This document shows positions 45,586-53,840 of a DNA stretch of 64,000 nucleotides, in pieces. The stretch spans positions 496,001-560,000 of the forward strand of contig CAKTDA010000001.1 of NCBI GenBank assembly GCA_934541105.1. Direction: 5' to 3'. Both the position numbers and the translations under genes were made by a program. Under the pieces are notes generated by a model that saw only the letters and a program-made list of their open reading frames with translations, had not been told where the DNA came from and searched no databases. This stretch comes from an uncultured Luteitalea sp. GTDB lineage: Bacteria > Acidobacteriota > Vicinamibacteria > Vicinamibacterales > Vicinamibacteraceae. Each line of letters starts with the position of its first letter. Within the stretch, counting starts at the first letter, position 1.

Positions 45586-46209
45586 CTACCGCCGCGTGGC
45601 CTGGTCCCACACCGTGGCCGCACCGCCGCCGATGGCCGCGCCAATCAGCGCCCCCTTCTTGCCGCCCGTCGCCGCGCCGATGCCGGCACCGACGCCTGCC
45701 GACGAGCCGATGATGAGCGCGCTCTTCTTCCAGCTCCGCCCCTTCTTCCCCCGATACTCGACGACATCATCGTCGTAGACGGCGTGCCGGGCCGCCGGGC
45801 GGGTGCTGACCGTCCGCACGGCAGGTGCAGGTGCCTCTCCAGATGCAGCCGCTGGCATGTAGACCGGAGCCGCGACAGGTGCCTGCACGGGAACCCCGGA
45901 TGCGTACGCAGCGGCGGACGGCTGAGGGTAATAGGCCTGGGCCGCGGGAGCCTGCGCGACAGGCGCGAGCGGCGCCGGCGCTGCAGGCGTGGTCACGCAT
46001 TCGACCTGTGGGATGGCCGCGCCGTCGAGCACGACCTGGCGAAGCAGTGGCTGCTGGCCTGCCGGGCACGAGAGGAGCACGGGAGCCTGACCGGCCCCGA
46101 GTGATGCCTGCGACGCGGGCGTTGCGGGGGCACAGGCCGTGACGCCGGCAAGCAGCGCGGCAAGGGCACCAGCACGGGCGATCGAGGGCGAGAGGGTAGC
46201 GTTCAGCAT
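45586..46209 (-). CDS. Glycine-zipper lipoprotein (SlyB/YMGG-type tail)
   Basis: A 207-residue protein with lipobox AGVTAC (Cys26), a Pro/Ala/Gln-rich middle (about 75-145) and a C-terminal glycine zipper ALIIGSSAGVGAGIGAATGG followed by KKGALIGAAIGGG. This G-x-x-x-G tail type (as in SlyB or OmpA-associated lipoproteins) inserts in or lines membranes. Start ATG 46209 with GGAGGC at the right distance. A sigma-54-like element lies 26 bases upstream. It is a single-gene unit. The function is unknown; envelope stress or outer membrane integrity is the family-level idea. Confidence 0.82.
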   Translation of the reverse strand: MLNATLSPSIARAGALAALLAGVTACAPATPASQASLGAGQAPVLLSCPAGQQPLLRQVVLDGAAIPQVECVTTPAAPAPLAPVAQAPAAQAYYPQPSAAAYASGVPVQAPVAAPVYMPAAASGEAPAPAVRTVSTRPAARHAVYDDDVVEYRGKKGRSWKKSALIIGSSAGVGAGIGAATGGKKGALIGAAIGGGAATVWDQATRR

Positions 46210-46234
46210 CGGTTGCCTCCTGCCCTCCTGCAGT

Positions 46235-46249
46235 CCAAGGCGCGTGCCA
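46235..46249 (-). promoter_or_regulatory. Sigma-54-like promoter of the glycine-zipper lipoprotein gene
   Basis: The minus strand reads TGGCAC-GCGCC-TTGG: a perfect -24 half at 46249-46244, a correct 5-base spacer, and -12 TTGG instead of TTGC at 46238-46235. Start expected near 46223, leaving a short leader that includes AGGAGG. The mismatch falls on the conserved C of the -12 GC pair, so this is a candidate only. Confidence 0.5.
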
Positions 46250-46409
46250 GCCTGAATGTCCCCCTTCCGCCCCAACGCCTCACGGGAAACGACGCCCCCG
46301 AGCTCGACTCGGCGGACGAGCTGTCGCCACGTGAGGACGCACGCGGATGGTCTTTTCAGGCTCGAACGACGAACGCCGCAGGAGCCTTGCGGCGCATGCG
46401 GCGTCGTGT

Positions 46410-46485
<76 letters not shown>

Positions 46486-46596
46486 ACTTCCCTGCAGCGC
46501 TCCCGAAGGAGCCCGGCCACAGGCGCGCGTCACGCGCCCGAACCGAACGCAGAGTGTAGCACAGACCCTGTACGCCGCCGAACGACGGGCATTGGG

Positions 46597-46602
46597 CATA
46601 AT
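46597..46602 (+). promoter_or_regulatory. CATAAT -10-like element placing the start at the FmdB GTG
   Basis: CATAAT ends 7 bases before the GTG at 46610, so the transcript would begin at or next to the start codon, giving a leaderless message, as proposed for pyrH. GGGG between them could also act as a weak ribosome-binding site if transcription begins further upstream. Confidence 0.4.
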
Positions 46603-46609
46603 GGGGGCC

Positions 46610-46837
46610 GTGCCCATCTTCGAATATTGCTGCGACGCGTGCGGCCATCGGTTCGAAGCCATCGTCCTGGACGGCCGGACGCCGGACCAGTGCCCCCGGT
46701 GCGAGGACGAGTCGCTGACAAGGCAGATCTCGACGTTTGCCGCCCATTCATCGACGCTCGGCAGCAGGCAGGCCGCGCCGGCGGCGTGCGGCTCCTGCGG
46801 TGATCCACGCGGCCCCGGCAGTTGCCGCATGCACTGA
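46610..46837 (+). CDS. FmdB-family zinc-ribbon protein
   Basis: A 75-residue protein beginning VPIFEYCCDACGHRFEAIVL from a GTG, matching the M-P-x-Y-E-Y-x-C opening of the FmdB putative regulatory family. Two C-x-x-C knuckles, CDAC and CPRC, form a zinc ribbon. A third Cys-rich end (ACGSCG, then CRMH) is also typical. The role of the family is not settled (regulator or small zinc protein). Its 3' end overlaps the PHP/PolX-like gene by 16 bases if that gene starts at TTG 46822. Confidence 0.85.
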   Translation: MPIFEYCCDACGHRFEAIVLDGRTPDQCPRCEDESLTRQISTFAAHSSTLGSRQAAPAACGSCGDPRGPGSCRMH

Positions 46838-48564
46838 TCCGGAGCTGCATCCTGTTCCGCTTCCGCCGCCGCTCACCAGTCGTCGTCGCAGACCTGATCG
46901 ACCACATGGCCGGCCTGTCGCGCGCCGTCGGAAAGACCGCCGAGGCCGATCACCTCGCCCAGTTGTCGACGGCCATCCGGCGCGTGCTCGAGCAGCAGCC
47001 GCGCACGCCGTGGAGCTTCGTCCGGCGGATGCTCGAGACGCAGGGCCACGGACACGGTCGCGATGGCGAGTTGCTCGACCGATTGCGCCACACAGAGCAC
47101 GACGAGATCGCCATGCGCCACCGGCGGCTGCCGCCGGGAGCGCGCGCGCTGATCAGTCACGGACGCCACCCTCTGCGCCATCGCATTGCCGACGAGGACC
47201 TGCTGCTCGACGCGGATCTGGATCGCGCGATTCCGGCGAGGCTCGTGGCCGAGATCCTGCCGATCGACACCGACAGTCCGCCGGCCGTGCCCCTCGGCCG
47301 CGCGTGGATGCAGGCCCGGCAGGTCCGCAGCGAGATCACCGCGACCGTGGGCGCACCCGATGCCTGGCACCTGGCGGGCGGACTGCGGCGGACCGATCCG
47401 CTGACGCCGGACGTCGTCCTGCTGGCCGTCACCGGCGAGCCCGAGGACTGGACGCGGCGCGTGGTGGCCGGCCTGCAAGCTGACACCGTCGTGGTCGCCG
47501 GCACGCGTGCGGCGGCCATTGCCGCCGAACCCGAGCCGGTCGTCGTTCATGCCGTGCGGCCGGACGCCGCACCGACGGCACTCGTGTGGCACACGGGGCC
47601 GCGGGCGCACGTGCGTGCCCTACGCGCCCATGCGACGGCGCGGGATCTCGAGCTGACACGCGACGCGCTCCTCGAGCGCGGCACGCCGATTCCGCTTGCC
47701 GACGAACCGGCCCTCTACGAACGCCTCGGACTGCCCTTCGTCCCGGTCGAACTGCGCGACCGCCCCGACATCATCGAACGGGCAGGCCGCGGCACGCTCC
47801 CGCACCTGATCGAGGTCGGCGACATCAAGGGCGACCTCCACATGCACACGGTGTACAGCGATGGGCGCGACAGCGTGGCCGGGATGGTCCTCGCCTCGCG
47901 CGCCCTCGGCTACGAGTACATCGCCATCACCGATCACTCGCCGACGTCGCGGGCCTCGCGCGTGCTGACGCTCGATCGCATCAGCGAGCAGGCAGACGAG
48001 ATCGAGAAGGCGCGCGCGCTGGCACCCGGCATGACGGTGCTGCACGGCATCGAGTGCGACATCCTCGAGGACGGCAGCCTCGACGTCCCCGACAGGGTGC
48101 TCGAGCGCCTCGACATCGTGCTCGCGTCGATGCACGAAGGCCACGGGCACTCGCCCGCGCGGCTCATGCAGCGGTACGAGCGTGTGCTCGACCATCCCCT
48201 CGTCAACGTCATCACGCACCCGGCCAACAGGTCGCCGGGCCGGCAGGCCGGCTACGACATCGCGTTCGCGCGTCTGTTCGAAGAGGCGGCACGCACGGGC
48301 ACGGCCGTCGAAATCGACGGGGCGCCTGGTCACCTCGATCTGGATGCGCCGCTCGCGGAACTGGCCGCGTCGCTCGGCGCTCCCATCGTGGTGGACAGTG
48401 ACTGCCACATGGCCGACCGGCTGGGACGCCAGATGCGGTTCGGGGTCGGCCTGGCGCGACGCGCCGGGCTGACGCGCGACCAGGTGCTGAACACGCGCGG
48501 AATCGAGGCCGTCCGCGCCCTCGTGGCCGCCAAGCGGACCGGCCGCACGTGGCGCGGCGACTGA
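46822..48564 (+). CDS. PolX paralogue: degenerate X-family polymerase fused to an intact PHP phosphoesterase domain
   Basis: A 580-residue protein with the layout of bacterial PolX: N-terminal helical part, polymerase-like middle, PHP domain from about residue 335. The middle aligns with the genuine PolX at 53893-55617: GSLRRGAETCGDLDV there is GGLRRTDPLTPDVVL here, and the third catalytic Asp (in ADLRLV) is replaced (VVVHAV). The helix-hairpin-helix motifs are gone. The PHP domain keeps the metal ligands: GDLHMHTVYSDG, IAITDHSPTS, GIECDI, LASMHEG, NVITHPA, VDSDCHMAD. So DNA synthesis is unlikely, while metal-dependent 3'-5' exonuclease or phosphoesterase activity is plausible. The start is uncertain: TTG 46822 keeps the aligned N-terminus, ATG 46906 would lose it. 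Confidence 0.85.
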   Translation: MPHALIRSCILFRFRRRSPVVVADLIDHMAGLSRAVGKTAEADHLAQLSTAIRRVLEQQPRTPWSFVRRMLETQGHGHGRDGELLDRLRHTEHDEIAMRHRRLPPGARALISHGRHPLRHRIADEDLLLDADLDRAIPARLVAEILPIDTDSPPAVPLGRAWMQARQVRSEITATVGAPDAWHLAGGLRRTDPLTPDVVLLAVTGEPEDWTRRVVAGLQADTVVVAGTRAAAIAAEPEPVVVHAVRPDAAPTALVWHTGPRAHVRALRAHATARDLELTRDALLERGTPIPLADEPALYERLGLPFVPVELRDRPDIIERAGRGTLPHLIEVGDIKGDLHMHTVYSDGRDSVAGMVLASRALGYEYIAITDHSPTSRASRVLTLDRISEQADEIEKARALAPGMTVLHGIECDILEDGSLDVPDRVLERLDIVLASMHEGHGHSPARLMQRYERVLDHPLVNVITHPANRSPGRQAGYDIAFARLFEEAARTGTAVEIDGAPGHLDLDAPLAELAASLGAPIVVDSDCHMADRLGRQMRFGVGLARRAGLTRDQVLNTRGIEAVRALVAAKRTGRTWRGD

Positions 48565-48596
48565 AGGCCGCGGCAGACGCAGGCAGGAGATTCACG

Positions 48597-49268
48597 ATGC
48601 CCACTCGACGCGCCCTCCTCATGGCGGGCCTTTCCGCACTCGTCCTCCGTCCGGGCCCGACCGTCGCCCAGCCTGCCGCCTCGACGGCCGACTCGCTCGC
48701 CGCGGCGGTACAGGCGCACTACGAAGGCGTGCGTGACTTCACTGCCGACTTCGAGCAGGCGTATGTCGGCGGCGCCCTGAAGCGACGCACCGTCGAGCGC
48801 GGCACCGTCGCGATCAGCAAGCCCGGCCGGATGCGGTGGGACTACCAGTCACCGGAGAAGAAGCTCTTCGTCTCGGACGGGACGCGGATGTACTTCTACG
48901 TGCCCGCCGATCGGCAGGTCCGCGTCAGCGCCCTGCCGGAAGACGGCCGCGTGCCGACGCCGATCCTGTTCCTCGCGGGACGCGGCGACCTGCGGCGTGA
49001 CTTCCGCGCCGAGGAGGTGGCCGTGCCCGCCGGCGTGACGGGTGCGCGCGCGCTCAGGCTCCGGCCTGTGCGCCCCGAGCCCGAGTACGACACGCTGACC
49101 CTCGTTGTCGATGCGTCGTCGAAGGCGCTGCGGCAGTTGATCGTCGTGGACGGCCAGGGCGGCACGTCCACGTTCACGTTCACGAAACTGCGCGAGAATG
49201 TCGGCGTGCCCGACAGCCGGTTCGTCTTCACCATGCCCAGGGGCGTCGATGTCGTCACGCAGGGCTGA
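48597..49268 (+). CDS. lolA: Outer-membrane lipoprotein carrier protein LolA
   Basis: A 223-residue periplasmic protein. The signal peptide (MPTRRALLMAGLSALVLRPG) contains TRRALLMAG, slightly Tat-like. The mature part matches LolA: YEGVRDFTADFEQAYVGGAL, GRMRWDYQSPEKKLFVSDGT, RMYFYVPADRQV and the FTFTKLRENVGVPDSRFVFT end. It carries lipoproteins from LolCDE to the outer membrane. AGGAGA is 6 bases before the ATG. Its end overlaps the secretin gene by 20 bases. Confidence 0.92.
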   Translation: MPTRRALLMAGLSALVLRPGPTVAQPAASTADSLAAAVQAHYEGVRDFTADFEQAYVGGALKRRTVERGTVAISKPGRMRWDYQSPEKKLFVSDGTRMYFYVPADRQVRVSALPEDGRVPTPILFLAGRGDLRRDFRAEEVAVPAGVTGARALRLRPVRPEPEYDTLTLVVDASSKALRQLIVVDGQGGTSTFTFTKLRENVGVPDSRFVFTMPRGVDVVTQG

Positions 49269-51111
49269 CCGCCGCGGCATCCGCGCGAGCTGCGCCGCCG
49301 CGCTCGTGCTGCTTGCCGCGCTCGCGGCAGGATGCGGCACGCCGAAGGCCTACCGTATCGGCGAAGCCGCCGAACGCCGCGACGACTTCGACCAGGCGAT
49401 CGTCGCCTATACCCAGGCCGCGGCGGCTGCGCCCGACGACGTCGAGATCGCGACGGCCCTCCGGCGCGCACGGCTGCGCGGCTCCTCGGCACACTTCGCC
49501 TCGGGACGCCGCCTTGCCGGCGCCGGCAAGTTCGAGGAAGCCCTCGTCGAGTTCCAGCTGGCGCTGGAGCTCAATCCCGCCAACGCCGAAGCCGAAGCCG
49601 CCGTCCGCGAGACGCGCACGGCACTGCGCACGAAGATGGCCGTGCGACGGGATGGCACCACGCAGCTCGAGTCGCTCGTCACCCGGGCCCGCGCGCTCCC
49701 GCTCGAGGGCCGTCAGCTGCCCGACGTCACGCTGCCCGACACGCTCGTCTTCCGCGAAGCCGGCAGCCGCGACGTCCTCACGTCCCTCGGCAAGTTCAGC
49801 GACATCAGCATCGTCTTCGATCCGCAGTTCCGCAGCGTGCCGCTCTCGATCGACCTCCGCGGCACCACGCTCCCCGCGGCGCTCGACGCGATCGCGCAGG
49901 CCACCAGGACGTTCTGGCGCGTGACGGCCCCGCGCACGGTCACCATCGTGCCCGACACCACCACGAAGCGGCGCGAGTACGAAGAGGAAGTCATCCGCAC
50001 GTTCTACCTCAGTAATGCCGACATCAAGGAGACGCTCGACCTGCTGCGCATCGTGGTCGACGCGCGGCGACTGTCGCCCATCACGGCTACCAACGCGATC
50101 TCGATCAAGGACACCCCGGAACGGATCGAGGCGGCCGCGCGCCTGCTGAGCGCCATCGACAAGGCGCGCGCCGAGGTCGTCATCGACGTCGAACTGCTCG
50201 AGGTCGATCGCACGCGGTTCAAGCAGTACGGCCTGCAGCTGCTCTCGCCGGGCAACGACCGCGGCATCGCCGGCCAGGTCGACGTGAACCGCGAAGGCGG
50301 CCTGACCCTCGACCAGCTCTCGCGGCTCGGCCAGGGCGACGTGTTCTTCACGAACCTGCCGGGGCTCTACTACCGGCTCCTGAAGCAGGACACCGACACG
50401 CGCACGCTCGCCAACCCGCAGTTGCGGACGTCCGACGGCCTGCCGGCACAGGCCCGATTCGGCGAGGAAGTGCCGGTGCCGCAGGTGACGTTCGCACCGA
50501 TTGCGACAGGCGGCGTGAACCAGCAGCCGATCACGTCCTTCACGTACCGCAACGTCGGCGTGAACATCGACATCACGCCGCGCGCGCACCACAACGACGA
50601 TGTGAGCCTGGCCGTGAAGATCGAGGTCAGCAGCCTCTCGGGGACGGGGTACTCCGGACTCCCCACGTTTGCCACGCGATCGATCACCACCAACATCCGC
50701 CTGCGCGACGGCGAGACGAACCTGCTGGCCGGCCTGATCCGCGACAACGAACGCACGGTGCTGCGCGGCGTCCCGGGGCTCAGCGACATCCCGATCGTCG
50801 GACGCATCTTCGCCAGCAACGAGCGCGAGTCGGTGCAGACCGACGTGGTGTTGATGCTGACGCCACGCATCATCCGCGTGCTGGACCTCACCGAAGAGGA
50901 CCTGCGTCCGTTCCTCGCCGGCCGCGGACCCACCGCCTCGGGCGGGTACGAGACGCCCGTCATCACGCCGGCACCGTTCCGGCAAGCGCCCCAGCCGCCC
51001 GACGCGCAGGATGCCGCCCCGCCCTTCCCGCAGGTGCCCGCTCCCACCGACCCACCCGCGCAGGGCGTGCCGCCACGACCGACTCCCCCACCGCCCGATC
51101 CGCCACGCTGA
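49249..51111 (+). CDS. Lipoprotein secretin with N-terminal TPR repeats (GspD/T2SS-like)
   Basis: A 620-residue protein: type II signal peptide with LAALAAGC (Cys29), TPR-like repeats (about 30-120, FDQAIVAYTQAAAAAPDDVE and FEEALVEFQLALELNPANAE), an STN domain (about 165-235), an N1-like domain (EYEEEVIRTFYLSNADIKET), and a secretin domain ending QTDVVLMLTPRIIRVLDLTE. The signature NLLAGLIRDNERTVLRGVPG then LSDIPIVGRIFAS is complete. The last 70 residues are Pro-rich. It is distinct from PilQ (no AMIN domain, built-in TPR/lipid anchor). Self-piloting to the outer membrane is implied by the lipid anchor. Partner T2SS genes are not in the window. Confidence 0.88.
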   Translation: MSSRRADRRGIRASCAAALVLLAALAAGCGTPKAYRIGEAAERRDDFDQAIVAYTQAAAAAPDDVEIATALRRARLRGSSAHFASGRRLAGAGKFEEALVEFQLALELNPANAEAEAAVRETRTALRTKMAVRRDGTTQLESLVTRARALPLEGRQLPDVTLPDTLVFREAGSRDVLTSLGKFSDISIVFDPQFRSVPLSIDLRGTTLPAALDAIAQATRTFWRVTAPRTVTIVPDTTTKRREYEEEVIRTFYLSNADIKETLDLLRIVVDARRLSPITATNAISIKDTPERIEAAARLLSAIDKARAEVVIDVELLEVDRTRFKQYGLQLLSPGNDRGIAGQVDVNREGGLTLDQLSRLGQGDVFFTNLPGLYYRLLKQDTDTRTLANPQLRTSDGLPAQARFGEEVPVPQVTFAPIATGGVNQQPITSFTYRNVGVNIDITPRAHHNDDVSLAVKIEVSSLSGTGYSGLPTFATRSITTNIRLRDGETNLLAGLIRDNERTVLRGVPGLSDIPIVGRIFASNERESVQTDVVLMLTPRIIRVLDLTEEDLRPFLAGRGPTASGGYETPVITPAPFRQAPQPPDAQDAAPPFPQVPAPTDPPAQGVPPRPTPPPPDPPR

Positions 51112-51126
51112 CGGCGGTCAGCCGTC
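51110..51126. terminator. Short hairpin between convergent secretin and pxpC genes
   Basis: GACGGC (51110-51115) and GCCGTC (51121-51126) pair around GGTCA. The stem includes the secretin stop and the pxpC end. No T-run on either side. It is a weak bidirectional candidate. Confidence 0.35.
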
Positions 51127-52041
51127 GTGCGAATGGCCGAGGCGCGCGAACGCGTGCGGCACGTCGCCCGGACCACACCGTGCGAAGCGCACACGCGCAC
51201 CCGGCGGCAACTGCGCCGCCTGCGACAGGTCCTGGCCGATGACGACGGCGGCAATCGGGTACCCGCCCGTCGTCTGCCGCTCGGCCATCAGCAGGATCGG
51301 CAGTCCGGACGGCACGATCTGGATCGCCCCGTTCACCGTGCCAGCCGACGCGCGGTCCGGGGCATGGAGCGGCACCGACGACCCGTCTTCGAGCGGATAG
51401 GCCATGCGACTTGCCGTCGCGGCAATCCGGTACCCACGCGATGCGCAGAGCGCGTCGAGCACGCGAGCATCCCGCAGGCCATCGGCGGTGGGATGCACGC
51501 GGAGCACGTCGGTGCGCGGCAGACCGGGCACGCCGACTTCCATCACGGGTGACACCGCCCGATCGGCAACGCGGAGGACCTGGCCGTCGCGCAGGGCGCC
51601 ACGGCGCGGCAGCCACGGCCAGGCACTGCGGCTGCCCAGGACCGGCGGCACGTCGAGTCCCCCGCGAACCCCCACGTACGCACGGGCCCCGGCGAGTCGC
51701 TGCCCCATCACGAGCGTCGCACCGGCAGGCAGGCGGAACGCCGTGTCCATCACGAGGCGGGACGCTGGCTTGCCGGCCGGGTCCAGCAGGTCCCCCTCGA
51801 ACGGGGCCCCGGTCACCGCCAGCCATGTGTCGGCGCCAGTCCTCAGCGCGCAGCCCGTCAGCGTGACTTCGAGCACCGCCTCACCGGCGCCATTCCCGAC
51901 GAGCACGTTGGCGCGGTGGTACGCATCGGGATCGAGTGCGCCGCCGACGGGCACCCCGAGATGCTGGAAGCCCCACCGACCGGCATCCTGCACCGTCGTG
52001 TGCACTCCGGCCTGCACGACCGTCAGCGTCGCCGCGCTCAC
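51118..52041 (-). CDS. pxpC: 5-oxoprolinase subunit C / biotin-dependent carboxyltransferase-like (KipA family)
   Basis: A 307-residue protein from a GTG start overlapping pxpB (GTGA). TVVQAGVHTTVQDAGRWGFQ followed by HLGVPVGGALDPDAYHRANV is the AHS2/KipA start; FARLGHSHDG is close to the end, and QIVPSGLPILLMAERQTTGG precedes YPIAAVVIG. With PxpA and PxpB it cleaves 5-oxoproline using ATP. In this window only B and C are present. Confidence 0.92.
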   Translation of the reverse strand: MSAATLTVVQAGVHTTVQDAGRWGFQHLGVPVGGALDPDAYHRANVLVGNGAGEAVLEVTLTGCALRTGADTWLAVTGAPFEGDLLDPAGKPASRLVMDTAFRLPAGATLVMGQRLAGARAYVGVRGGLDVPPVLGSRSAWPWLPRRGALRDGQVLRVADRAVSPVMEVGVPGLPRTDVLRVHPTADGLRDARVLDALCASRGYRIAATASRMAYPLEDGSSVPLHAPDRASAGTVNGAIQIVPSGLPILLMAERQTTGGYPIAAVVIGQDLSQAAQLPPGARVRFARCGPGDVPHAFARLGHSHDG

Positions 52042-52724
52042 GTGCCGTGCTCCCCACGCAGGATGGGGACGAAACGCACACGCATGCCCGGCGCGAGTCG
52101 GGCCGGCGGATCGGCGTCGAGGTCGAACAGCGAGAGGGTCGTGTGACCGATCAGGTGCCACCCACCGGGACTGCTCGCCGGATAGATGCCCGCGTACTCA
52201 CCGGCGATTGCCACCGCACCGGCGGGGACACGAGACCGCGGTGTGGCGCGCCGCGGGAGCCGCAGCGCCGGATCCAGCAGGCCGAGATACGGAAAGCCCG
52301 GAAGGAATCCCGTGAAGCACACGACGTACTCCGGCTGCGCATGCCGACGGCACACCTCCGCCGCGTCCATGCTGCACGCCGCCGCAACTTCGGCCAGATC
52401 GACGCCAACAGCCCCACCGTAGGTCACCGGGATCTCGACGATCGCGGCGGCTGCCTCGCCTTCGCCTCCCGTGCCCGCGGGTCCGGGCTCCATCGTCGCG
52501 GCTGCACGAATGACGGACTCTAGGCGGTCGAGGTCGGCGTGGCGAGGGTCCACGTGGACGACGAGCGCGCACATGCCGGGGACGACGTCGCGCACCGCGG
52601 GCAGGCGGGCGTTGCGCACGGCGGCGGCAAGCCGGTGAATGCGCGCGTTGGCCGCGAGCGGCGGGCCGTCCACCTGCACGCAGATCGCGCTGTCGCCGAG
52701 GGCCTCGATCGTGAGTTCGTTCAC
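52038..52724 (-). CDS. pxpB: 5-oxoprolinase subunit B (KipI family)
   Basis: A 228-residue AHS1/KipI protein. LTIEALGDSAICVQ at the start, VRDVVPGMCALVVHVDP, IPVTYGGAVGVDLAEVAAAC, VCFTGFLPGFPYLGLLDPAL, RVPAGAVAIAGEYAGIYPAS and PGGWHLIGHT are all standard. The GTG at 52724 overlaps the nagZ-like stop (GTGA), so the three genes are one unit. pxpA (LamB/YcsF) is not adjacent. Confidence 0.93.
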   Translation of the reverse strand: MNELTIEALGDSAICVQVDGPPLAANARIHRLAAAVRNARLPAVRDVVPGMCALVVHVDPRHADLDRLESVIRAAATMEPGPAGTGGEGEAAAAIVEIPVTYGGAVGVDLAEVAAACSMDAAEVCRRHAQPEYVVCFTGFLPGFPYLGLLDPALRLPRRATPRSRVPAGAVAIAGEYAGIYPASSPGGWHLIGHTTLSLFDLDADPPARLAPGMRVRFVPILRGEHGT

Positions 52725-53818
52725 GCGAACTGCCGCATCTGCTCGGCGACGGCCGCATGCTCGGCAGAGCCGATGACATCTCGCAGCGCGGGCGGCGCCG
52801 GCGCGCGCCGCAGGGCGTCGTCTGACAGGTATCGTCCCTTCAGCGCCAGGTGCCGCCGCAGGGCGGCGTCCACGCGCGCGGCGGGCAGCGACTCGTCCTC
52901 GAGCGCGCGCACGATCCCCTCGAGGGCGGCAAACACCCGCTCGGCGTCAGTACCGCCGTGCAGGAGGACGTCGCACCCGGCCGCGACGGCGAGGGCCGCG
53001 GCCTCTCCCGGCTCGAACCGCGCGGCAAGCGCCGGCGCGTCCATGTCGTCGCTGACGACCACGCCGTCGAACCCCAGTTGCCCGCGGAGGCGCGTCGTGG
53101 TCACCGCGTGCGACACGGTCGCCGGCTGCTGCTCGTCGAGGCTCGGCGCGAGCAGGTGGCCCGTCATCACGGCATCGACGCCGGCCTCGATTGCCGCCGC
53201 AAACGGGATCCACTCGACGCGCTCGAACCGGTCGGGCGGCAGGTCCGCGATCGGCAGGTCGCCGGGCGACCCGGCCGATGCGGCGCCGCAACCGGGAAAG
53301 TGCCGGGCACACGCCGGCAGGCCCTCGGCATGCAGGGCCTCGATCAAGGCGACGCCGTGACGCGAGACGACCGCCGGGTCATCCGAAAGCGTACACTCAC
53401 CAATTGCCGCGTCGCCGCGCGGGCCGCGGACGTCGAGCACGGGCAGGAGGCCGAACGTGAGTCCCATCGCCCGCATCTCGCGGGCGAGCGCGCGGCCGAA
53501 GCGTCGCGTCAATGCCGGGTCGTCGGCGCGGCCGAGCGATGCAACAGACGGCCACCGCGTGAGGAGCGCCTCGATCGGTTGCCCGGACGGGCCCTGCCGC
53601 GCCATCGCCACCCATGCAGGCGCGGTCCGCGACAGGCCCTGCGCCTCGCGTGCGAGGTCGGCGACCTGTGCGGGCTCGGCGACGTTGCGTGCGGCCAGCA
53701 CGATGCCGCCGATGTCGAACTCGCGCGCGACGGCCCGCAACTCGACCGGGATGACCTCAGCCGCGAAACCGGCCACCACCAGTTGCCCCACTCGTCGTCG
53801 TCGTTCGCGCTGCGTCAT
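52721..53818 (-). CDS. NagZ-like GH3 protein with a degenerate active site
   Basis: A 365-residue GH3 TIM barrel. It starts MTQRERRRRVGQLVVAGFAA and keeps the probable nucleophile in FDGVVVSDDMDAPALAARF. Two other signatures of beta-N-acetylhexosaminidases are eroded: the D-Q-E-G-G-R-V stretch is MARQGPSGQP here, and K-H-F-P-G-H-G-D-T with D-S-H is RHFPGCGAASAGSPGD, so the acid/base His-Asp pair is absent. It may bind peptidoglycan sugars without hydrolysing them, or have a changed specificity. ATG 53818 is preferred because the ATG at 53842 lies inside the putative minus-strand -10. Confidence 0.82.
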   Translation of the reverse strand: MTQRERRRRVGQLVVAGFAAEVIPVELRAVAREFDIGGIVLAARNVAEPAQVADLAREAQGLSRTAPAWVAMARQGPSGQPIEALLTRWPSVASLGRADDPALTRRFGRALAREMRAMGLTFGLLPVLDVRGPRGDAAIGECTLSDDPAVVSRHGVALIEALHAEGLPACARHFPGCGAASAGSPGDLPIADLPPDRFERVEWIPFAAAIEAGVDAVMTGHLLAPSLDEQQPATVSHAVTTTRLRGQLGFDGVVVSDDMDAPALAARFEPGEAAALAVAAGCDVLLHGGTDAERVFAALEGIVRALEDESLPAARVDAALRRHLALKGRYLSDDALRRAPAPPALRDVIGSAEHAAVAEQMRQFA

Positions 53819-53840
53819 GGCCGTGCGGTGTCGGGGCGTC

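Noticed and set aside
46506..46560. A TACACT promoter for tRNA-Ala on the minus strand
   Set aside because: There is a TACACT about 65 bases upstream of the tRNA but no matching -35 sequence, so I did not list it.
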